Source of the DNA: Phaseolus vulgaris
Taxonomy: Eukaryota; Streptophyta; Magnoliopsida; Fabales; Fabaceae
Direction of reading: 5' to 3'
Length of the DNA stretch: 64,000 nt
Assembly: GCF_000499845.2 (NCBI RefSeq)
Contig: NC_023749.2
Location: forward strand, 30,458,626 to 30,522,625
Within the stretch, counting starts at the first letter, position 1, and the number at the start of each line of letters is the position of its first letter. Made by a program: the position numbers and the translations under genes. Of this stretch, positions 45,951 to 57,912 are shown piece by piece. The notes under the pieces were generated by a model, which saw only the letters and a list, made by a program, of their open reading frames with translations, had not been told where the DNA came from and did no database searches.

Positions 45951-47029
45951 TGATATGATTCCACTAACCAAATAGAGATGATTCTTTGACATTCTATGGA
46001 ATCAACTTGAGTTGGAGATAGCTTAGGCACTTTTAATAGAATTGGATCAATGTTCTATGTTTCAAGAACTCACCAAAACTTGCACCAAACACCAAACTCA
46101 TATGGAAGATCCATCTATTGCCAATTGAACCGATTAAATTGTGTATAAAAGCAAAAGGACCGAATAGAAAGCTACAATACTGAAATTAAACTGAACAAAA
46201 TGCAAGAAATGAAGAAGAAAAAAATAGAAACAGCCAAGGATAAGATGAACCGAAGCAAATTCAGAAACAAGCTAGAATACCGAATGAAAATGCTAGAAAA
46301 GTAAACTAAGACATGTTTTAGCTTCAAATGAACTAGGATATGAAAGAAAGAAGAACTTATGGAGATGAAGGACTTGGTTTGGTGATCACGCCACTTGGAT
46401 GGTGAAGGCTCCAAGATAAGTGAGCTAGTGCCGCCACTTGAGAGAACCAAATGCACTCAAGCTAAGATAAGGTGAAGGAGAAGACAAGTTCTCACAATTC
46501 TCTCTCAAATTGAGTAGAGTTTCTCTATTACCAATTTCAATTCTGCATTTTACAAGAGCCCACACCTCTATTTATAGTGTGAGGGTGCTGGAAAATAGGT
46601 GGGAAAATTCAAATAAAACTTATTTGAAATTCCCACCAAAAAAAAGTCACATGGGAGGTGTGACCTTTTTCTACTATGACACCTCCTAAAAACTACACCT
46701 ACACCTACTCTCCTAAGTCACATGGATAATGTGACTTTATTTTACATTTTCACACTTCTTTATTTAATATCCACACCTCCTACAACTATACAAGAGTAAT
46801 TCAAATTATGCTCTTTTATTTAATGCTTGGCCTTGCCCCTCATGGAATGGACTTGGGCTTTTTGGGCTTTGGCCTTCTTGGGCTTGGGCTTGGGCTTTGG
46901 GCTTGGGCCTCATCTTTATTTTATGTCTTCTTTTTTAATTTTGAGAAGACTAGAAGGAAGAACTTCAAATGTGAAGGCGAATGTCCTCTTCCTTCATTAA
47001 TAAAAGCCTCCTTTATTTGATTCCCATCA
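45951..47029 (-). repeat. Element C 5' LTR
   Basis: 1079 bp partner of 42164-43249; followed by target duplication CCATC. Confidence 0.93.
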
Positions 47030-47148
47030 CCATCTGTCTCAACGGAGCCGCGTCAACAAAAAGGATAGCAGATTCCAACAGAGATAGACGGAGCCAAAGC
47101 TTGGGATTGAAGTCGCCCGGCGACCAGGTCAACTGGCGAGAACAATTA

Positions 47149-47833
47149 AAATTAATATTCTTTTGTTATAAGGTTCCTTCACATAATAAATATATTTTGA
47201 CTGATTTAAAAAAAGTAATTGTTAAAGTATATGTATCTACACATCTTAGAAAAACCACATAATTTTATTGTAATGGAGGCAAAGACTATAACATTTATAA
47301 AGATTTAATGTTATACCTAATTAATATTAAAATAAATATAAATAAAGAGGAAATTCAATGACATTTTCTTAACATCAAATCATTACTCTTAACAATAAGT
47401 TCAAGATATATGTACAAAATTTAGATACGAAAAATAATTAGTCATTATATTAACTAAATTAATATTAGTTTAGAGACTAAAAAAATATTGGCATTTAAAG
47501 GGGTTTTTATTATTAATAAAAATTTATAAAATGGTTTCTAAATTGGTATATAAATTAACTATCGAGGTTTTACAATTAATATTTTAGATTCTAAATTAGT
47601 CTCTGAAAGACTAATAGATACTAATTTAAAATATAAAGTCGTTAGTAGTTAAAATCTTGGTAGCTAATGGTCAGATACAATTAGAAACTACTTTATAAAT
47701 TTCTATTAATAATAGAAAATACTTTAGATACCAAAAATATTTAGTTTATAAAATGATCTCTAATTTAGTCAATATAGTAACTAATTATTTTGATCTCTAA
47801 AACTAATTTCTATTTAATGATTTTCTTGTAGTG
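47149..47833. mobile_element. CACTA-type element remnant with right terminus
   Basis: AT-rich sequence with recurring phrases of the type TTAGTCTCTGAAAGACTAA, TAGTTACTA and TTTCTATTAATAATAGAAA, ending TTTTCTTGTAGTG at 47833 (reverse complement CACTACAAGAAAA). The terminus and the subterminal repeats point to a CACTA-derived or CACTA-MITE sequence. No matching left terminus was found. Confidence 0.55.
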
Positions 47834-49431
47834 ATATATATGTAATTTATAGATAATTGAATATTATTTTTTATTTTTAAATCCTTTTAAATTCTGCATA
47901 ATTACTGATGGAAGAGGCCCAAGCTTGGGCCCTAGTTCAAGCCCAACAACTAGGTCCATGGCAAAGAGGATTCAAGAAGATTGAGACTCTGCTATTGATG
48001 GCAGAGAAATGTTTTTTTATATGTTCAAAGAGGACCACAAGAAGTAAAGCCCAAGTCATGAGAGCTAGTTAGATTAATGAAATAGGGATCCAAGATTTCA
48101 TAGGCATGTTGATTTCTGTCATTAAGAAAAACTCCAGAAAAATACCTACAAGTTAAAACATAATAAATAATTTAATATAATAAAGTAAATAGAAATATAG
48201 GTGGAAGATACTTACATCATAAAAATTTGAACGATGGTTATATTCAACTCTTGGTTTCTAGATGCAAATTATAACACATCCGTCATGTATATGTAGAGGG
48301 ATGTTAGTGTTTCTTGCAAAAAAAAGTGTCATCCTACGGAACCTCCATTGGGTTTGTACCTATAGCCTTAGCAACCAATAATAAAGAGTTATAGGATCAT
48401 CAACGGAAACTAGATGTTATTTTTTGCGAAATTGGTTTCTAACAAGGTTGCTACAAAATAAACAACATTCGTCTTAAATTAAATATAAAACATAAATATA
48501 TCATATAATCAAATTAATTTGGGGTTCTTGAATAACTAAACAAGGTGTCTGAGTCAGGCTATGAATGTCTAAACTGCCTCAACCACAATAGTTACCTCAT
48601 TTGTAGGTAGAAGAACATGAACATCAACAAGTCCACGGTCACTTTCACCATATCAGGGGGGAGAGGCATGTTATGTAAGGTAGTGGCCCTTTCAAAGACT
48701 TTTCCAATGACTACCACCCGAAGAATGATGTGGTCCTTTAGAAGTAACTCACATTCGCTTATCTAGCCAATGGCCATCCTTGATATTGTTGGAGTCGCAC
48801 AACTCCACTTTGTGCTCCTGGGAATGGAATCCACAAGCGGTTGAGTAGAAGCCTGCTACGATAGAAACTCCTGCCACAATAGTTGATTCTTCTCCTTGAA
48901 CTCATGTCGCATCTTTTGACTATGCTAATCAAAATATGTTGCATCTTCTGACTTAAATCCTCGATGTTTGATGTCGTAATTTATTGATCACTTCTTCGTT
49001 GAGCTCTACAGAGGATGGATTTTGTGGTGCAACTTTGAAGAATTGTCGATTTCCAACCCCTTTTCCAACTACACGCAGGATATCTTTATAACCATAAGGT
49101 ACAAAATTACCTTGGGTGCTTTGTTTAACCAAGGAATCCTGCAAGAGTCCAAAATTATATTAGTTCTTCATATAATTAATACTTTAAATTAGATGCACAA
49201 TTAGATGAAAATAACTTACAATTTTTTCGGCAGCATTCTGCGTCGGTCTTTAGGTGGCACAAAATTAAAGCGGTGACACAAAATATCCACAGTCAAATAT
49301 GCGCCCGAAGAACAACATGAAATATTATGAACAAAACTTACTGAAAATATACGATCTTTTGATTACAAATTACATAATAATAAACTAATAAAAATTTATT
49401 GGTTTTCCCAAACTGTACACCTTGACAATTC
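47834..49431 (-). pseudogene. Probable CACTA-element coding remnant
   Basis: On the - strand an exon-like piece at 49144-48953, preceded by CTTGCAG| and starting with QDSLVKQ, reads VPYGYKDILRVVGKGVGNRQ then FFKVAPQN. This has the style of the GVGxRQxFG segment of plant transposase-24-type CACTA proteins. A further piece with a GTAAGT donor lies at about 49220-49260, and another ORF at 48759-48944. No complete gene. The rest of 47834-48700 shows nothing recognisable. The Copia element E is inserted at 49431. Confidence 0.35.
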
Positions 49432-51044
49432 TGTTGGGTTCAATAGAGTAAAAGTTCAAGAGGGGGGGGGGGGGGGGGGGTTGAATTCACCTTTTAAAAT
49501 TTTTGCGCAGAATCAAATTTTATCACAGTACACAAAATAAATCGATTTATTTGTCAATGAACAGATTTATTTTGACACTATTTATGTTTAAAAACGTTTA
49601 TCTCAGCCAAGTTATTCTTGAGGTTAATCAGATTAATTTGCAAGCCACACACACTGATTTTAAAGAGAAAACAGTGAACAGCTAAAACAGTAATCTTCAA
49701 TTTTTATGCAAGTAATAAAGGTTCAAATATCAGCTTGTCAATCAATTGGGTAACCTATCACAATCAAACTGTTTTAGTTGTAATTACCAGTTCATATATC
49801 TTCTTTACAGAACCAAACTGATTTTCCAGAAAATAAGAACAGTATGAACAAGCCCAGAAAAAACAGATTTTTTTTTTATTGAACATATTCAATTTTAGAC
49901 AGATTGACAGATAAGCAAGAATCCGAAGGGATAAAGAGAAATGAACACACAACAGTTATACTGGTTCACTCAAATGAGCTACATCCAGCCTCACCTAATC
50001 CAAGGTGAAATCCACTAAACAAAACGTACCAAACACACTTACACAACCACTGTTCTTGAACCCTACAAGAAACTTGGCACACTTGCTGAAAAACATTATT
50101 TCAGCACACACACTCTTCAAGAAACCCTATCAAGAAGAGTTTACAATCACACTTTTACAAGAAATGAAATATGAAACGAATACACCTGATAGAGGATGCA
50201 AAAATATGCCTTAGACTAGTAGAACAGATTGCTCAAACAGTAGCAACACCTCTCACCAAGCCTTAGAGCCAACCAAGAACAAGCACACTTTTGATTTGTA
50301 AAATCTTTCAAGAATACATGCTAGTTCTCTGTAAATCCTTAATTCTCTGTTGTAAAACTTGTTTTCTCAATTGTATGATTCACCTCCTAAACGCAAGAAC
50401 AAGTTTTCTTTTTATAGAAAAACAACTTATAACAAATTTCAAAAAACAGTTAAAGTTGTTATAAAAAGAACAGAATGAAAATAAAATGAACTGATTTATT
50501 TTCAAAAGCAGTTAGAGAATCTGTTATGAGAAGGAGACTCAATCAACCATTCTGGTGCAAGTACAAAACGAAAAAACCTTTTGAGATACACATGGCACCA
50601 GACGAAGAAGAATTTATTCATTTACAGATGAACAGATTTATTTTTCAAAACAATAACAAAAAAAAAAAACTTAACTATCAAAACACAGTCGTTTTGAAAG
50701 AGTGAAGACTTAGCCAAAATACTTGATGCACAAAACCTGATTTTCAAAAGACTTAGTCAATGCATCAGTTTAAAAAAGAATTTGTTCATTTAGAAAAAAC
50801 CATATTTATTTTTATGCAGTAAGGGTGTTTTTTCAAAACATGTGAAAAACAGTTTCAAAAAATTTGTGCTTGCTTTTATCACATGGTCAGGGGTTAAGAG
50901 GCGAGTTACCTAGCAAAAAGCCTACTCTAAACAACCTCTAAACTATACCTAAGACATTTTTAAAGCAAATGTACATACACATGAAATTTACAAAAAAGGC
51001 TTCATCAAACACATGTCTTGAAGGGGCAACAACCATCTTCAACA
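49432..51044 (-). repeat. Element E 3' LTR, with a 19-base poly(G) run
   Basis: 1613 bp, TGTTGGGTTC ... CTTCAACA. Relative to the partner it contains about 55 extra bases including G(19) at 49462-49480, and about 460 bases (about 50384-50850) that the partner lacks. Confidence 0.9.
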
Positions 51045-51364
51045 ATCTCCCCCTGTTTGATGGAGACAAATCCCCATAGCTCTGTTCCTTTAAGAACCTG
51101 TACTGCACCAAATACTAAACCAGAATATTGGAATAGTGCATAACATGTGAATTAGTTTTAAGGTGCAGAAAGTAACTTCCTGTTTTATCTAGCTTCACCT
51201 AACATGGTGAGCTATTTTCTCCCCCTTTGGATTCATCAAACAACATTTAAGCATTGAGAAAGATAAAACAGAAACACAACCACAACAGTCTAGAAAACAA
51301 ATACAAATTGTTCAACATTATAGAATTAAAAATGGTAAAAGAAAGCATGGAAAGCAAAATACTT

Positions 51365-52659
51365 CTAATCTTTGTAATATAACTCTGCAAGCTGCAACTG
51401 AACTCCTTCAATTTGATCATCAAGGTGCTGAAACCTTGCTTGAGTGGTCTCAAAATATGCTCTCTGTTCTGTTGTCATGGCATGAAGGCGATACAGAACT
51501 TGCCTTTCAAACATAGATAATGGTTCACCTCTATATTCTGGAGTTTGATAGGCAACAATAGCATTCTGATGAGTTGCAGCAGCCTCTTCATGCACTGATT
51601 AGGGAGCAGGTGAATCTCCTCTGATTTCTACAGATGGAGAGCTAATCCTTTGACTTCAAGCATGATCAACAGATGGTTCTTAATCGTAAGAGTGATGGAT
51701 AACATAGCATGAGTGTTCTGTAGCTAGAACCGTGTCATCTTCCATGGGAACAGCCTCATCTCCATCTTCATTGTTGAGGTTTGAGACTCCATGTTCTTCT
51801 TGAGGATCCTTACCTTTGAGAATCACTCAGCTGTCCTCCTCTTTATGAAACCCCATTTTTGTGAGAGTTGAGTTATCAATCTCACTCACAGCTTTGATGG
51901 TTTCATTTCGCTCATTGGAAGTGTCAATGCCAAAGTAGTCAATCAATTTTGAAACAAGTATAGCATAAGGAAAGCGATAATCAGCTAATCTTTTGGATTT
52001 CAGCATATGCTCATTGATGATATACACCAGTTAACCTTGATCAGATTCATGATGCAGTATAAAAGGATTAAATCTTCTTCATGTAAAACAACATGATTTG
52101 TACCTCTAGGGATGATCTGCCATGCTATTATGTAGGCAACAAGTCGTCGTGTTAGGTTCAGATTACCTGCATGGAATCTGCTTATGCTCTAGGCAGGGGT
52201 CCTCATACATCTTCTGTAATACTGAAGTTTGTTGAACTCCTAAATCCCACTTGTGTTCCTTTTTCCAACCTTTAGACCAAAATATTTTATTCCAGCCACT
52301 GAATTCCAGATTTCACTTGTGACCTTCATTTTGATCCCTTTCACATAGGAAACAATGTTATTTCCATCCAAGGTTAGATTCGTGTAAAACACCTTAACTA
52401 AGTCAGGGTATACATTACCAGTTAATTCCAACAGCTTTTTCAGTTTCTGGTGCTTTAGTGCAGACCTTGTTTCAGTCAATTTCTCTGATTTTAGCCAATT
52501 GAAATCCAGCACCTTGAGTATGTTAATCTGTTTTCTGCTCATTTCGTGAATGTAGGCATTGATACCCTCTTCATCTCCAGCGAACCAACCTTCTAGCACT
52601 CCTTGAAATGTGATTTTCCTATCCTGGTTTTTCTTTTTCTATCTTGAAGAGGAAGCCAT
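51365..52659 (-). pseudogene. Element E extra 3' ORF (putative plant transposon protein-like)
   Basis: Between RT and the 3' LTR. The ATG at 52659 reads MASSSR then a stop; the frame recovers at about 52599 (MLEGWFAGDEEGINAYIHEM). The segment KLKKLLELTGNVYPDLVKVF, then FYTNLTLDGNNIVSYVKG, resembles the 'putative plant transposon protein' domain (Transposase_32 type) found in the extra ORF of SIRE-like and Athila elements. Further pieces are at 52027-51827 and 51595-51365 (coiled-coil-like FERQVLYRLHAMTTEQR). Several stops. Such ORFs are sometimes called envelope-like, but no transmembrane or fusion feature is visible here and its function is unknown. Confidence 0.6.
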
Positions 52660-53062
52660 GGTTGAACCAGAATTTTCTTGTGTTTCAAATTGTGAGAACC
52701 GAAAATGGCCAACCAATGTGGGTAGCAGATTTTTACACAGATTTCTATTGTAAAATGAATGAGATGATGGAGCAGTTATGAATGGATATGCACGAAGATT
52801 TTATGCTCTGAAATTGTGCAGAGAATCTTTGAAAAATGCAACAAAATATTTGGGGTCACGATGCACACATGCCACACCTTCATTGAGCAGCCAATGCATC
52901 AAATCGGTTACATAACCATGACCAGAACCGTCAAAAGTACAGTGGTTAATGCCCACTAAGTCAGTCAATCAGTCAAAGATCAGAATTTCTCTTTCCTAGT
53001 CATCAAAGCATATCAGTACCAAAAATAAACACATTTAATTGCGAATAAACATATTTAATTTT

Positions 53063-54403
53063 TCACTGCAAGGTACAATTGACATTTATAATTCCCAATT
53101 CATTAAGCAGAAAATTAAACCTATCTATAGCCAATGGTTTTGTGAACAAATCTGCAAGCTGTAAATCTATACCAATGAACTTAATCTCACATGTTCCATT
53201 TGAAATGTGTTCCCTTAGGAAGTGATGCCTAATTTCAATGTGTTTGGTTCTTGAATGCATAACAAGATTTTTGGTTAAGTTGATGGCACTTGTGTTATCG
53301 CACAACAAAGGTATATGGTTAAGTAAGATACCAAAGTCATTCAATTGTTGTCTTAGCCATATGGTTTGAGCACAACTACTCCCTGCTGCAATGTACTCTG
53401 CTTCAGCAGTAGAGAAAGCAACACATGCCTGTTTTTTGCATTGCCATGAGATCAAGCTTGATCCAAGCAAGTGACAGGTACCACTGGTGTTCTTCCTATC
53501 AATTTTGCAACCTGCAAAGTTTGAATCAGAATAGCCAGTCAAGCTTAATGAGATGTTACCTAGATACCACAAGCCAACTTCTTTAGTTCCTTGCAAATAT
53601 TTCAAAATCCTTTTGGCAGCATTGAAGTGCGATTCTTTAGGAGCATATTGAAATCGAGCACACATGCATACTGCAAACATTATGTCAGGCCTGCTGGCAG
53701 TGAAATACATTAGAGATCCTATGAGTCCTCTGTATTTGGTTTCATCAACAGAAATTTCAGCTTCATCATGATCCAAGTGACAGCTTGTTGAGAAGGGTGT
53801 GCTAATTGGTTTGCACTTGTCCATTTCAAATTTCCTCAGCATATCTTTGCAATACTTAGATTGATTTAAGAAAATGTCATCCTTTAGTTGTTTGACCTGC
53901 AAGCCTAGAAAATAGTTCAACTCACCCATCATTGACATTTCAAACTCACTCTTCATGATTTCCACAAAAGTTTCACACAATTCTCCATTGTTTGATCCAA
54001 AAATGTTGTCATCCACATATGCTTGTACTAGAATTGTGTCATCTCCTTTCTGCTTGATGAACAAGGACTTATCTGATGTGACTTTGTCATAGCCTTGTGA
54101 GGTGAGGAAATCACTTAGCCTCTCATACCATTGCCTAGGAGCTTGCTTGAGCCCATAGAGAGCCTTTTTGAGTTTGAACACGTGTCCTGGATTCTGATGG
54201 TCTTCAAAACCTAGTGGTTGTGAAACAAATACCTCTTCATTTATACAACCATTCAAGAAGGCATTCTTCACATCCATTTGGAATAGCTTGAACCCTTTGA
54301 TGCAGGAGAAGGCAAGTAGCAATCTGACAGCTTCTAGCCGAGCCACTGGTGCATATGTCTCATCATAGTCTATTCCTTCTTCTTGATTATACCCTTTAGC
54401 CAC
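53063..54403 (-). pseudogene. Element E reverse transcriptase and RNase H
   Basis: A 446-codon open frame for the Copia polymerase: YDETYAPVARLEAVRLLLAF, FQMDVKNAFLNG, VFKLKKALYGLKQAPRQWYE, the YVDD box (AYVDDNIFGS, with N where I is usual), MMGELNYFLGLQVKQ, SLMYFTASRPDIMFAV. The RNase H follows (LTGYSDSNFAGCKIDRKNTS, AEAEYIAAGSSCAQ, NLTKNLVMHSRTKHIEIRHH) and TKPL near the end. The upstream linker 54404-54625 has two stops (after NIIGTK and in HGMIT), so translation from gag could not reach it. The domain itself reads intact. Confidence 0.93.
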
Positions 54404-54625
54404 TAGCCTAGCTTTATTTCAGGTAATCATCCCATGCTCATCCATCTTGTTTTTGAATACTCATTTTGTTCCAATGATATTCATCTCAGGTATTCTAGGA
54501 ACAAGAGTCCAAACCTCATTCAGAGCAAATTGATTCAGTTCCTCTTGCATGGCCAAAATCCAGTTGCTGTCCTTGAGGGCTTCATTCAGATTTTTGGGTT
54601 CCACTTGTGATACAAAGGCCATTGT

Positions 54626-55680
54626 TTAACAGAAGTTATTCAAGGATTTCCTAGTTGATACTCCCTTCTCAATGTTCCCAATGACATTATCAAGGGTTAG
54701 GTCTTTTGGGGTTTTCCACTCTTTTGGCAAACCTGCAAATACAGTAGGTTCTTGCACAGCATGTGTGTCAGCAGTATCAATATGAATCGATTCATTTTGA
54801 TTTAAAACATATTTAAATTCATTACAGTCAAGGTCATCAGCAGCAGTTTTAGATATGCTATGATCAGCTTCATCAAATACAACATGCATTGATTCTTCTA
54901 CTATGAGCAATCTTTTATTGAAGACTCTATATGCATGACCATTCAAAGCATAACCAATGTGCACACCTTCATCAGATTTAGCATCAAACTTACCTAAATT
55001 CTCTTTGTCATTATTCAATACAAAACATTTACACCCAAACACTCTAAGGTGACTCACACTAGGTTTCTTGCCCTTATACAATTCATATGGAGTTTTCTTA
55101 AGAATGGGTCTAATTAAGGTTTTGTTTAACACATAAGCTGCAGTATAGACTGCATCTGCCCAAAAATACTTAGGAAGCTTAGATTCATTTAACATGGTTC
55201 TAACTAGTTCTTCTAGTGATCTGTTTTTCCTTTCAACTACACTGTTTTGTTGGGGAGTCCTAGGGGCTGAAAAGGTATGTGATATCCCATGCTTCTCACA
55301 GAACCTCTCAAATCTAGCATTCTGATACTCTCCCCCATGATCACTTCGAATTGATTTTATGCAGCAACCATTTTCATTCTGCAGAACCTTTGCTAATTTC
55401 TTAAAAGCATTGTAAGCATCATTTTTATTTGCAAGAAACAAAGTCCATGTAAATCTAGAGTAGTCATCCACAACAACTAAAGCATACAAATTTCCAGCCA
55501 AGCTAGCAACTCTAGAGGGTCCAAATAAGTCCATATGCAATACATCCAATGGATTTTTTGCAGAAACAATGTCTTTTGAATTGAAAGAGGATCTGATTTG
55601 TTTACCTTTCACACAAGCATCACAGAGCTTGTTATCCTGAAATTTAATGTTAGGTAAACCAGAAACAAGATCTTTAGATT
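54626..55680 (-). pseudogene. Element E integrase
   Basis: HHCC zinc-finger end (CDACVKGKQIRSSF), then the catalytic core: HMDLFGPSRVASL with the first Asp, IRSDHGGEYQNARFERFC with the second, and TPQQNSVVERKNRSLEELVR with the Glu; the canonical G before VVERKN is S here. These are followed by the C-terminal GKKPSVSHLRVFGCKCFV segment. A stop separates it from the protease frame at 55681 and another from RT at about 54626. It joins the cDNA to the genome, making the AATTC duplication. Confidence 0.92.
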
Positions 55681-56157
55681 TCAGTGATTAGTGTGTATGT
55701 GAGCTAACCTCCTGTGCCATAGCCAAGACTCATCTCTTCTAGACAGTAAACACTCATTTGAAGAGTTAGTTTCCATGATATCCAAAAGGTATATGTTATT
55801 CACTCTCTTACCAGTAAACAGCACCTTACCAGAGGAGTCACTTGAGATTGTGCAGCCCTTTGACTTGAAGTTCACCTTGTATCCTTTGTCACACAGTTGA
55901 CTGATACTGAGAAGGCTATGCTTGAGTCCTTCTACATAAAGCACATTCTCAATAGTGGTTGAATTCCCTGTTCCGACAGTGCCTTTGCCCAAAATTCTTC
56001 CTCGGTTATTATCACCATAGGTTACATGTCCCTCTGCTTTGAGCTTCAAGCTAGTGAATTTTGTAAGATCTCCAATCATATGTTTGGAACAGCCACTGTC
56101 GAAGTACCATTGATTTTTCTTGTTGCCTTTCTGCAAAACAGAACAAAGATGATACAA
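55681..56157 (-). pseudogene. Element E protease and GAG-pre-integrase segment
   Basis: Copia aspartic protease with WYFDSGCSKHM (D-S-G active site), then VLYVEGLKHSLLSISQLCDK and the pre-integrase zinc-binding start WLWHRRLAHIH. It is in a different frame from gag, so one frameshift lies near 56190. The protease is otherwise complete. Confidence 0.9.
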
Positions 56158-56191
56158 ATGGTACCCTTTTCAGTATAGGGTCCAGCACAGA

Positions 56192-57856
56192 TTAAAACCT
56201 TTCCTTTAGTAGCCATTTTGCTAAGTTCTTAAGAACGAGATGCTTTCTAGCAATGCACGACTTAGAGGTATGACCAGATTTCATGCAGTTAAAACAGGTT
56301 ACATGAGATGCCTTTTTGCCACTAGTAAAAGGTGGAAAACTTGATTTTGCTGGAACAAAAAAACTTGAAAGCTTTTTGACATTGGTTACATTTCGAGGGT
56401 TATAACCAATACCATTCTTGTTGAAAACAACATTCTGTGAGCCAAGGAGAGACTCAAGGTTCTCTCTTCCCTTGGTGAAATTGGAAAGAGTTTTTAGCAA
56501 ATACTCTACTTGTTTTTCCAATTTTTTGCAGTTTTCACAGGTTTTAATAGAGGCATGTAAGCATGTTAGTTCAAGGCTTACCAGATCTGTTTTGGCCTTA
56601 TGCAGTTCTTCCTCAAGTGTTTTTACTTTAGGTGCAAGCACATTATTTACCTTTTGCAACTTATTGCATATTACAGCTAGCCTATTTTCTTCATCATGTG
56701 TTTCTTTAAAAGCAGCAAGCAATTGATCATAGTTATCAGATTCCATAGAGAATTCACTTACTGAATCAGAGATTGACCCTTCATCTTTCACCATGAAGCA
56801 CAAATTGTTTTCCTCACTCTCAGTTGAAGAGCTACTGGTTGAAGATACTTCATTCTCTTCCCATAAAATGTAAGCTCTTCTCCCCTTGCTCCTTTCAACC
56901 TTCTTGTTGGCAGATTTGTCCTTTGATTGATTGGTTGGACAATAAATTTTGATGTGCCATGTTTTGCCACAGCCAAAGCAAGTGTAGTTAGAGGAATTTG
57001 AGTCATTAGGTTTAGGATACCTTCTTTTCTGTTGGTTCCTATCTCTGTTTTTCTTCTTTAGAAATCTGTTGGATCTCTTTGTAAGTAGGCTGATTGTATC
57101 ATCATGTTCAGCATCTTCTTTTTCCTCATTGGTCTCATTATGTTCACTTACTTTCAGTGCAAGTCCTTTGGGTTTTCTTTCCACCGTTTCCTGCTCTTTG
57201 AGTTTCTTGAGCTCCAGCTCATGCTCCATTAATTTCCCAAAGAGTGTAACAGTTGACAGCTTTGACAGATCACGACTTTCTAATATGGCAGTCACCTTGG
57301 GTTGCCAGCTTCTGTCGAGGCACTTCAACACTTTTATGTTGAGTTCCTCTCTGTCAAATTCCTTTCTCAAACCAGTAAGGTGATTCACAATATGAGTGAA
57401 CCTTTTTTGCACATCAGCAATGCTCTCCTCGGGTTGCATTCTAAACAATTCATATTCTTGGATAAGAGAATGTTTTCTTGATCTCTTCACATCTTCAGTA
57501 CCCTCATGAGTGACTTCCAAGACCTCCCACATCTCCTTAGCTGAACTGCATTGGGATATCCTGAAGAACTCATCCATTGTTAATGAGGATGTTATGATGT
57601 TCTTGGCCACAAGATCATATTGAGCCTTCCTCCTTTTGGTCTCATTCCATTCAGATCTTGGCTTTACCACTTCTTCATCCTTGACAACCTGCATTGGCAC
57701 ATAGGGTCCATGGACCACAGCTTCCCAAATTCATGCATCAATAGATTCCATGAAAATTTTCATTCTAATTTTCCAAAAAGCATAATTCATTCCATTGAAC
57801 ATAGGTGGTCTATTGACAGAAGATCCCTCAGTAAAAAGCACTTTAAACTCAGACAT
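56192..57856 (-). pseudogene. Element E gag
   Basis: Start chosen at 57856 (MSEFKVLFTEGSSVNRPPMF), 53 bases after the primer site. A TGA at 57731-57733 interrupts the frame after 41 codons; it continues to 56192. Copia gag core: KEMWEVLEVTHEGTEDVKRS, MQPEESIADVQKRFTHIVNH, SWQPKVTAILESRDLSKLST. Then an acidic linker, a first CCHC knuckle (CFGCGKTWHIKIYC), an acidic Ser/Glu stretch, a coiled coil and a second knuckle (CFNCMKSGHTSKSC). Two knuckles and a large size fit SIRE/Maximus gag. Confidence 0.9.
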
Positions 57857-57892
57857 TATTGCAATTGCAAACAAACTTGATTAAAATACAAG

Positions 57893-57910
57893 TCCTAGAT
57901 CTTGATACCA
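57893..57910 (-). other. Element E primer-binding site
   Basis: TGGTATCAAGATCTAGGA on the - strand, two bases after the LTR end; matches the initiator tRNA-Met-type site (TGGTATCAGAGC) in the first eight bases. Confidence 0.8.
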
Positions 57911-57912
57911 AT

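Larger units (their letters stand above)
42164..47029 (-). mobile_element. Element C: non-autonomous gypsy gag-only retrotransposon
   Basis: LTRs 42164-43249 (1086 bp) and 45951-47029 (1079 bp) begin TGATATGATTCCACTA and end CATCA. Target duplication CCATC is at 42159-42163 and 47030-47034. - orientation: primer site TGGTATCTAGAG (45931-45948) beside the right LTR; a weak purine tract CTCGAGGAGTG beside the left. The interior has gag only. It shares LTR phrases, primer site, gag and C-terminal domain with element B but lacks the protease. It is inserted in LTR F. Confidence 0.95.
41663..47148 (+). repeat. LTR F: Tat-type LTR, split by element C
   Basis: 41663-42158 plus 47030-47148 form one LTR after removing element C. 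It starts TGTAAGACCTGGTCGG (compare TGTACCGCCCTGGTAGTCGG of the solo LTR at 59233), has a TATAAAAGG box near 42029, the phrase GACTTGATCGTCAGAGTG (compare GACTTGAGCGTCGGAGTG at 59869), and ends GGTCAACTGGCGAGAACA. No 5-bp duplication is visible (TCGCA left, ATTAA right), so the start may be wrong, or it is a recombinant or truncated copy. Confidence 0.6.

Noticed and set aside
50005..50214. 69-codon ORF, repeated nearly identically at 58444-58653
   Set aside because: Part of the LTRs of element E, not a duplicated gene.
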